Source of the DNA: Azadirachta indica
Lineage: Eukaryota; Streptophyta; Magnoliopsida; Sapindales; Meliaceae
Reading direction: 5' to 3'
DNA: 64,000 bases
Assembly (NCBI GenBank): GCA_022749755.1
Contig: CM040451.1
Span: forward strand, 13,405,871 to 13,469,870
The notes beneath the pieces are model-generated. The model saw only the letters and a program-made list of their open reading frames with translations. It searched no databases and was not told the DNA's origin. Of this stretch, positions 57,243 to 64,000 are shown piece by piece (position 1 is the stretch's first letter; each line of letters opens with the position of its first letter). A program made the translations under genes and the position numbers.

Positions 57243-58657
57243 TACTGAAAGTTGTGTTACTTTTAATGTAATATATTAAGACAGACAATTTTAATAACAT
57301 CATTTAATGAAATTATTGTACAGTAATTTTTTTTCTCTCATTATTACTGTTAGCAAAACAGTTTATCTTATTAAGAATTTTTATAGGTTTTTAATTTTTT
57401 TTTCGTTAAAAAAAATCTTAAAAAAAATTTAGACGGGTAGTTTTAATAAACTAACAAATAAAAACATGTGATGTGATACACAGGTCAAAGCAATTTTTTT
57501 TTTTTAAAAAATTTTTATAAGGGATCTCATTCATTCAAATCTTGTCATGCATATTCACAAATTAATATATTTAATTTTTAGTAAACTAGCAATGATGAAA
57601 ATTATTGAATAAATTATTTTCAAATTTTAATAAATAAATCATGATGAAATTCGTAACAGTAAAAATAAAATAAAATAACATGTGTAACAAAAATGTTAAT
57701 GAAAACTTTGAATAGGATGACCTCGGGAATCCTCTGACCAGCTCTGTAGAGTATAGGATTTTTCATATTTAATTTGGACAAGACACGTGCTTACAAGTAC
57801 GAATATGCATGCAATGAATTTGGTTAGCGTAACGTACGAACTGAAATGCACGTAGTAAATTCAAATAAGAAAAGAAACGTTCAGAAGCGATGCCACCAGT
57901 ATTTCTCAGATTAATAGATCGATCTTCCTTCCATCTTCTGTATGCTCGATGAAGACTTTCCCTTGCTGCAGATTTTCTCTTTAAAAGTCTCAAACACAGT
58001 CCTGCCTTTCTTACGCTGTCCATGAATTAACCATTTTAGGATTCAACTGTATGTATATACACAATTCTCAGAGTCCCACATGATCACAGTATCCAGGACT
58101 CCAGGACAAAGACCATCACTGGGAACAATAGCCCAGCTGAAAATCCAAGATCGGATTTGTCAATTTCTTAGCCCAAAAATGAAAGAGATTTTCTAAGAGC
58201 CCAATAGCCGAGCCATTCCCAGAACTGAACTAGCTATGCCCAATTCATGTATACTAAACAAATATCGATCAAGTAATGGACGTCCACTTCATATATAAGC
58301 AGCTATATATTAATGTCCTGGGTAGAGAGCTTTACAACATAATTTTCTATAAACAGATGTCTCTTTGAAAATTTTTTTAGTGTGTTGGAAAAATATTATA
58401 TCATCAACATGATCTAATTAAAATTCAAAATAAACGAATTTTGTGGCTTAAAATATTTTTTATTTATAAATCAAATATTTATTAGATCTCTACAAAGAAT
58501 AAGAATTCTCATTTTGACTAAAAGAATTTTTATAAATTATTGATAAAAAATATTTAAGACTACAGAACTCATCAAAATCATCAAATCAAGTTTTGGAAAG
58601 GCAATTAGCTTATAATGTTACATTTCAGAATTAAGACCAAAATTATGGGAGAAAATC
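56047..58657. other. spacer between MATE promoter and the tandem gene pair
   Basis: Contains the MATE promoter (minus strand), a compound TA/TG/TATG microsatellite (56438-56491), a GTATAT/TA run (57197-57241) and AT-rich filler. An 84-codon minus-strand ORF at 57769-58023 is noted as a finding. Nothing else is recognisable. Confidence 0.6.
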
Positions 58658-58750
58658 TTGACTTGTACTAAAACGATGAAATTTATGAGTATTAATTTGA
58701 TAACATTATAATATTGAATAGGGAATAGGGAATCAGTCATCTAATGGGCC
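58658..58750 (+). promoter_or_regulatory. W-box and site II element upstream of first tandem gene
   Basis: TTGACT (58658-58663) within TGGGAGAAAATCTTGACTT, and TGGGCC (58745-58750). Both recur in the same order upstream of the second copy (61515 and 61578), so they sit in a duplicated, conserved promoter block. W-boxes are bound by WRKY factors and TGGGCC by TCP factors. Confidence 0.45.
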
Positions 58751-58823
58751 GAGTCGAAACAGTCAGCGCCAGTCGGTCAATATTTTGAAACTGACTTCTT
58801 CCTCTTCAGCGATTTGCCGTTGC

Positions 58824-58832
58824 TATATATAA
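58824..58832 (+). promoter_or_regulatory. TATA box of first tandem gene
   Basis: TATATATAA, 104 bases upstream of the ATG; the second copy has TATAAATA at the equivalent place (61664-61671). Confidence 0.6.
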
Positions 58833-58927
58833 GAGCAATTCCGCTTCCATGCTTTCATTCTCAACTGTGAATTACCTTCAAAAACACATACAAAGAAACG
58901 AAATAGGTATCAAGAGAAAACAGATTC

Positions 58928-60202
58928 ATGGCTTCTTTACGAGCTTCAAATCTCTTGTTTACATCTTTTTCTTCCTCTAATAGAATCAATGCTGCTATTT
59001 CTGTCCCAAAACTTCCGAAAATCCGTTTCTCGTCTCTAAAAACACAAAACAGAAGCTTGGTAGAGGAGCTAAAGATAAGAGATGGATTCACAAATTCAGT
59101 GCTAGAAAAGATCGTCCCTAGCATTTCAATAATAGAAGAAAATAACGTGAAAGACTCTACTTTCATGGCGGCGGCTCAGCTTTACGCAATCTTAGAGGCT
59201 GTTGGTGATAGGGTGGAGATGCACAAAAACGTCTGTGAGCAGCGTGATAATTGGAACGCACTTCTGTTGAACTCGATCAACATGATTACTCTCACCGCTG
59301 CAACCATGGCTGGTGTTGCTGCTAGTGGTGGCGCCGGTGGTCCACTTTTGGCTTTGAAGTTGTCATCCACACTTCTGTTCTCTGCAGCCACGGGGATGTT
59401 AGTGATAATGAACAAGATCCAGCCCTCACAACTTGCCGAAGAACAACGTAATGCAGTAAAATTGTTCAAGCAACTCCAGGTAGAGATACAGACTGTGCTT
59501 GCTTTTAGCATTCCTAGTGAAGACGATGTGAAAGAAGCAAGGGAGAAGGTTTTGGCTCTTGACAAAGCATACCCACTTCCGTTGATTGGTAAAATGATCG
59601 AGAAGTTTCCTAAAACCTTTGAGCCTGCTGTTTGGTGGCCGTCCAATCAAAGCCAAAGAAACAACACAAACCAGAATATCATCAGGAGTAAGGTGGAAAA
59701 GAATGGATGGAGTGAGGAGCTGGAAATGGAAATGAGAGAGATTGTCACTGTGTTGAAGAGAAAAGATACTGAAGATTATGTGAGATTAGGCAACTTGGGT
59801 TTGAAAATAAACAAGGTTTTGGCCATCTCCACTCCAATTCTCACCGGCATTGCAGCTTTTGGATCTGCTTTCGTGGGTCACGGGTCATGGGCTGCAGCGT
59901 TTGCAGTGGCCGCAGGCGCTTTAGCAAGCACCGTTAACACTTTGGAACACGGTGGGCAAGTTGGTATGGTGATAGAAATGTACAGAAACTGTGCTGGATT
60001 CTTTACACTTATGGAAGAGTCAATCGAATCCACTCTGAATGAAAGTGAAGTGGAGAAGAGAGATAATGGGGAGATGTTTGAAATGAAAGTAGCTTTGCAG
60101 TTGGGAAGAAGCGTATCAGAGCTGAGAGATCTTGCGAGGAAATCAAGCTATTCTCGCATAGAGGGAACGGAAATAGACGAGTTTGCAAGCAAACTTTTCT
60201 GA
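58928..60202 (+). CDS. 'probable F-box protein At4g22030'-like, tandem copy 1
   Basis: Intronless gene for a 424-residue plant protein of unknown function. The family is usually labelled after Arabidopsis At4g22030 as a probable F-box protein, but I see no F-box in the sequence. Residues 1-48 (MASLRASNLLFTSFSSSNRI start, Ser/Arg-rich, few acids) look like a chloroplast transit peptide. A helical segment with EMHKN and QRDNWN follows (about 83-111), then hydrophobic helices at about 112-133 and 140-161 rich in Ala/Gly, a conserved soluble middle with FEPAVWWPSNQ (231-241), and an Ala/Gly-rich hydrophobic region at 298-336 followed by EHGGQVGMVIEMYRNCAGFF. These suggest a membrane-associated plastid protein; that is inference. 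The ATG follows the TATA box by 104 bases. Nearly the whole length aligns with the second copy 1.55 kb downstream. Confidence 0.88.
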   Translation: MASLRASNLLFTSFSSSNRINAAISVPKLPKIRFSSLKTQNRSLVEELKIRDGFTNSVLEKIVPSISIIEENNVKDSTFMAAAQLYAILEAVGDRVEMHKNVCEQRDNWNALLLNSINMITLTAATMAGVAASGGAGGPLLALKLSSTLLFSAATGMLVIMNKIQPSQLAEEQRNAVKLFKQLQVEIQTVLAFSIPSEDDVKEAREKVLALDKAYPLPLIGKMIEKFPKTFEPAVWWPSNQSQRNNTNQNIIRSKVEKNGWSEELEMEMREIVTVLKRKDTEDYVRLGNLGLKINKVLAISTPILTGIAAFGSAFVGHGSWAAAFAVAAGALASTVNTLEHGGQVGMVIEMYRNCAGFFTLMEESIESTLNESEVEKRDNGEMFEMKVALQLGRSVSELRDLARKSSYSRIEGTEIDEFASKLF

Positions 60203-61514
60203 TGCGTGATTCGATTTGTTCATTTATGACAATTCTTTGATTTTTTTTTTTTTTTTTTTGTGTGTACAATCATGTATAGGAAAGATTTTGATTTCATCAC
60301 TTGTTTAATGTTAACCTTTCTACGAAGAAATTTTAAAAAAAAAAAAAGAGTTTCTCTCCATCTATTTTTGTTACTACATGCTGATACAATTTGAAATAAA
60401 TTCCTCGTAAATATTGTTTCTCTCATGGATGTTAACATATATAGAGCATTGGTACATTAATCTAAACCATTTAATTATTTTTTATTTCATTAATTAATAG
60501 ATAAAAGAATTTGAGGAAATAAATGGAAGTGAATTATTTGAATCTTTTAATCTCTTTTATGAGAATGATAAAATATTTAGCCACTTATAAACTTGCCATT
60601 AATGAAAAAGCAAATTACAAATTGTACATATTGCTCTCAGCTAATAGAAAATAAAAAATTTTAAATTAATATGAGATGTTATGTACTTCCATCCCACAAT
60701 TAATATAACTTAATTTGAAGCAAATGATAAAATTATTTGGTGCATTATTTAATATTAGATATCTATACAATATCGATTTCTTGGTTGTATTAAATATTGG
60801 ATGTATACTATCCCAAGTGGTTGAATGTTTAATATTTTCAAACTCTTAACAACGGGTGGAAGTGGTCGGCAGAGGTTGCATTCAAAATTAAAAAAGTTGA
60901 ATGAGAAAGTTGTAGATAAACTTTTTGAAATACTTGCTCAATCTTACAAGCTACATACTCACTTATTTTCTAGCCAAGAAAATTTATTAATTTGTTATCT
61001 TCTATGGGATAAGAAGCCTTAAGAGATTATATCAAAATACAGAAGTTAAATAATTAATGAAAGAAATGTTCGTTAATATTATTTAAATAAAGTAAATTCG
61101 AGTAATATTATCATCAAAAGAGTGAGAATTTGATATACAGTTTAATTGTTGTAAAATTAATAAAGAAATTAAAATTTTGTATAATAAAAAAGTTTTCTAT
61201 TTGATTATCGTTATAAAATATGAAATAAATTCAGATTAGGATGAAAAAAATTATAAAAATTATAAGAATCCCAGTATATAGGAGTGTCGCATATAATTTC
61301 AGCTAGAGCATATATGCATGGGTGATTTTGTAATTAAAAAACTAAACAAAAGGCTCAGTCAATATTAATACCACAAAATGGAGGTAAAACTTATTGACTC
61401 TCGTGCTTAGAACAGAGAACACCACGCAATAAGCCATGTAAGCAAGTTCGTAATAAGTTTCATGTCGATATGTATGTAGTATATATGATGTATACCAAGT
61501 CATGGGAGAAACTC
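60203..61514. other. spacer between the tandem copies
   Basis: AT-rich; begins with the 3' untranslated region of copy 1 (poly-T 60240-60259, poly-A 60342-60354). ORFs at 60825-61022 and 61342-61524 show no domain. Similarity to the promoter of copy 1 resumes close to 61500. Confidence 0.6.
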
Positions 61515-61583
61515 TTGACTTCAACTAAATTAAAAATAAGAGAAAAAAAAATTACGAACGGCGTCTACTTCCGCCAATGGGCC
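61515..61583 (+). promoter_or_regulatory. W-box and site II element upstream of second tandem gene
   Basis: TTGACT at 61515-61520 and TGGGCC at 61578-61583, matching order and context of the copy 1 promoter (TGGGAGAAA..TCTTGACTT; AATGGGCC.AGTC). Conservation amid diverged flanks supports function. Confidence 0.45.
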
Positions 61584-61663
61584 AAGTCAGCTCAGCAGCC
61601 AGTCAATGTTTGATCATTTTCAACGTTAGAAACTTTCAGATTTTTTCAGTTATTGTTCGGTAC

Positions 61664-61671
61664 TATAAATA
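61664..61671 (+). promoter_or_regulatory. TATA box of second tandem gene
   Basis: TATAAATA, 92 bases upstream of the ATG and matching the position of the copy 1 TATA box. Confidence 0.6.
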
Positions 61672-61755
61672 ACATCCCTTCTATCTCTCTACTTTCAGAA
61701 ACACAAACAAATTAACAAACCAACGAGAAAGCGGAAAAGACAGTGAAAAAGATTC

Positions 61756-63057
61756 ATGGCTTCCTTACAAGCTTCAAATCTTCTGTTTTCTTCTCAATCT
61801 TCATCTTGTTATTCTACCTCAAATAGAGTTAATGCTGCTATTTCTTTACCAAAAATTCCAACAATCCGTATCTCACCCCAAAAGAAACAAAGTAGAGATA
61901 ACTTGGTAGAGGAGCTGAAGATAAGAGACGATGGATTCACCAAGTACTCAATCCCAGTTGAAAAGATTGTTCCTAGAAGAACAGTGCAAAGAGAAAATAA
62001 CTTTAACTCCTCTACTTCTATGGAGACAGCACAACTTTACGCTCTCTTAGAGGCTGTTGCTGATAGGATTGAGATGCACAAAAATATCGGAGACCAGCGG
62101 GACAACTGGAACACGCTTCTCTTGAACTCTATCAACATGATTACTCTCACCGCTGCAACCATGGCTGGTGTTGCAGCTACTGGTGGCACCGGTGGTTCAC
62201 TTTTGGCTTTGAAGTTGTCGTCCGCTCTCTTGTTCTCTGCAGCCACCGGGATGTTGGTTATAATGAACAAGATCCAACCATCACAGCTTGCTGAAGAACA
62301 ACGTAATGCAACCAAGTTGCTTAAGCAACTCCAGAGGGAAATACAAACTGTGCTTGCTCTTACGGTTCCTAGTGAAGATGATGTGAAAGAAGCAATGCAG
62401 AAGTTGTTGGCACTTGACAAAGCATACCCACTTCTCTTGATAGGTAAAATGATCGAGAAGTTTCCTAAAACTTTTGAGCCTGCAGTTTGGTGGCCATCCA
62501 ATCAAAACAGGCGAAACACCACAACGCGGAATAGCAACAAAATAGAGAATAACGGATGGAGTGAGGAGCTGGAAATGGAAATGAGGGAGATTATTGAAGT
62601 TTTAAAGAGAAAAGACACGGAAGATTATGTAAGACTAGGAAACTTGGGGTTGAAAATAAACAGGGTTTTAGCCATCTCCGGGCCACTTCTCACCGGCATT
62701 GCAGCTGTTGGGTCTGCCTTCGTGGGTTCTTCTCACGGGTCATGGGCTGCCGCAGTTGCAGTGGCCGCAGGGGCATTAGCAAGCACCGTTAACACTTTGG
62801 AGCACGGTGGACAAGTTGGTATGGTGATAGAGATGTACAGAAACTGTGCAGGTTTCTTTACACTTATGGAAGAATCAATCGAATCCACTCTTAATGAAAG
62901 TGAAGTAGAGAAAAGAGAAAATGGGGAGATGTTTGAAATAAAAGTGGGTTTGCAATTGGGAAGAAACGTATCAGAGCTGAGAGAACTTGCGAGAAAATCA
63001 AACTATTCTCGCACATATGGTTTGGAGATGGACGAGTTTGCAAGCAAACTTTTCTGA
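61756..63057 (+). CDS. 'probable F-box protein At4g22030'-like, tandem copy 2
   Basis: Intronless gene for 433 residues, aligned with copy 1 over nearly its whole length. Differences cluster in the N-terminal transit-like region (an insertion around SSQSSSCYSTSN and a few residues near 65-85) and in the QNRRNTTTRN linker in the middle; a two-residue gain (SSHGSW) lies in the last hydrophobic region. The core words QRDNWNTLLLNSINMITLTAATMAGVAA, IMNKIQPSQLAEEQRN, KFPKTFEPAVWWPSNQ and ASTVNTLEHGGQVGMVIEMY are shared. Both copies are full-length without internal stops, so both may be active. Function is unknown; the absence of a visible F-box applies here too. Confidence 0.88.
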   Translation: MASLQASNLLFSSQSSSCYSTSNRVNAAISLPKIPTIRISPQKKQSRDNLVEELKIRDDGFTKYSIPVEKIVPRRTVQRENNFNSSTSMETAQLYALLEAVADRIEMHKNIGDQRDNWNTLLLNSINMITLTAATMAGVAATGGTGGSLLALKLSSALLFSAATGMLVIMNKIQPSQLAEEQRNATKLLKQLQREIQTVLALTVPSEDDVKEAMQKLLALDKAYPLLLIGKMIEKFPKTFEPAVWWPSNQNRRNTTTRNSNKIENNGWSEELEMEMREIIEVLKRKDTEDYVRLGNLGLKINRVLAISGPLLTGIAAVGSAFVGSSHGSWAAAVAVAAGALASTVNTLEHGGQVGMVIEMYRNCAGFFTLMEESIESTLNESEVEKRENGEMFEIKVGLQLGRNVSELRELARKSNYSRTYGLEMDEFASKLF

Positions 63058-63812
63058 TGAGTGACGTTAATTATGTGTTATTTGTCCATATATAACAATT
63101 ATTTGATTCTTTTGTTAACAGATTTTTCTGAATAATTATGTGTAAGGATGATATTTTGATGTCATTATGGTTAAATTTTCTAACCTTCATAGGCAAAAAA
63201 AATTATTAAAAAAAATTATTGAAACAATTTTTTTTTATTATATATATATATATTCTTATTACTAGCAAGTGCCCCAATGGCTTTTATAATATATTAATAC
63301 AGTTGTTGATTATTTTTTATTGCTCAGATTGAATGAACTATATGAAACCACAAGTCATTGAATGTTTAATGTATATTCTAAAATTAAATGCAATACGAGG
63401 TTGGCGATCGTGATAGTTGGCATGTTTGAACGAGAAAGGTTTGATTTGATTTTTTAATTGAGTAAAAAGGTTTTTCATATTTTTTAATGTTAAAGTTTTT
63501 TTTTTTTTTTTTCTTCTGGTATTATTTGATTAACATTACGTGAAAGAGTAGTTGAAAATTAAAAAAAAAAAAAAAAAAATTTTAAGTTTAAATTATAAAT
63601 TTTTTAAAATTAAATTATTTAAAATAACCTTTATTTTATTTTAAAAATTTTACATTATTTTCTTATAATATAATCTTAAAAATTTATCTATCAAAATATA
63701 TAATTTTTTCAATTATTTTTAACAACTAAATAATTAATTAATTTTTATTTATTTCAATAAATTTTATCTAAAAAATTATATGAAATAATACCCTTAATAT
63801 ACAGAGATAGAG
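63058..63812. other. AT-rich spacer after the tandem pair
   Basis: 3' untranslated region of copy 2, then AT-rich filler with poly-T (63497-63512), poly-A (63561-63579) and a TA run (63240-63253). No coding sequence seen. Confidence 0.6.
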
Positions 63813-63820
63813 TATATATA
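63813..63820 (+). promoter_or_regulatory. candidate TATA box near window end
   Basis: TATATATA in the context AGTATATATAGAG, resembling a promoter TATA box, 34 bases before the ATG of a short ORF. In an AT-rich region this may be chance. Confidence 0.3.
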
Positions 63821-63853
63821 GAGCAGCAAAGAAAGCATCAAGCTAACAAAGTT

Positions 63854-63958
63854 ATGGAGCGGAGGGCTGTGATTATCATGAAAATATTGACTTCAACCGA
63901 GGCTGCTAGACCTCCTCCACCGTTTGATTATCCACCAAAATTGAACTTAATATTGTAA
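63854..63958 (+). CDS. possible small peptide ORF or first exon, unrecognised
   Basis: A 34-codon ORF following a TATA-like element and an AAAGTT leader. It starts MERRAVIIMKILTST and has a Pro-rich tract (ARPPPPFDYPP) before the stop. I do not recognise it. It could be a small secreted or signalling peptide, a first exon running out of the window, or noise. Support is only the promoter-like context. Confidence 0.2.
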   Translation: MERRAVIIMKILTSTEAARPPPPFDYPPKLNLIL

Positions 63959-64000
63959 ACTTAAAAGATAAGAGATTATTTTTGTCTTTTGAATTAGATC

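Noticed and set aside
59182..59646. 154-codon minus-strand ORF opposite the first tandem gene (and its twin at 62037-62501)
   Set aside because: Both are antisense shadows of the conserved coding sequence; their similarity simply mirrors that of the sense genes.

Overview
The window looks like nuclear DNA of a eudicot plant. It is AT-rich, has long gene-poor spacers full of microsatellites, its genes are split by GT-AG introns, and its proteins are plant families (NCED, plastid PDH E1-beta, JAZ/TIFY, MATE/DTX, glycolate oxidase, CNL resistance genes). Protein wording suggests a woody rosid such as Citrus, but I cannot prove the genus from sequence alone.

Layout. 1-8.1 kb: non-coding spacer. 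8.8-10.6 kb (+): intronless 9-cis-epoxycarotenoid dioxygenase (NCED), the committed step of abscisic acid synthesis, with G-box/ABRE cores upstream. 10.6-23.8 kb: 13 kb spacer. 23.8-26.7 kb (-): plastid pyruvate dehydrogenase E1-beta, four coding exons. 27.1-27.6 kb: hAT-like MITE. 29.7-32.1 kb (+): DUF1365 protein, five exons. 36.1-36.4 kb: a second inverted-repeat MITE. 40.9-41.6 kb (+): JAZ8/TIFY5A-type jasmonate repressor with an EAR motif and no canonical degron, G-boxes upstream. 44.5-47.2 kb (+): heavily broken CC-NBS-LRR pseudogene. 47.6-50.0 kb (-): peroxisomal glycolate oxidase with eleven well-preserved exons but a one-base deletion in exon 5. 52.5-56.0 kb (-): MATE transporter closely resembling DTX40. 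58.9-60.2 and 61.8-63.1 kb (+): tandem intronless duplicates of the family usually labelled 'probable F-box protein At4g22030', although no F-box is visible.

How the genes relate. NCED, PDH E1-beta, DUF1365 and JAZ8 occur in the same order as a block I recall from Arabidopsis chromosome 1 (At1g30100, At1g30120, At1g30130, At1g30135), while NCED beside glycolate oxidase recalls the Arabidopsis chromosome 3 NCED3/GOX neighbourhood. The window may therefore preserve an ancestral arrangement that was split between duplicated regions in Arabidopsis. There is no operon logic; each gene has its own promoter. I saw no CRISPR array, tRNA, rRNA, viral element or clearly new multi-gene system. The best leads are the glycolate oxidase frameshift, the JAZ protein's Cys-Pro tract, the mislabelled tandem pair with its conserved promoter block, and the dead NLR that keeps a possible miR482-class target site.
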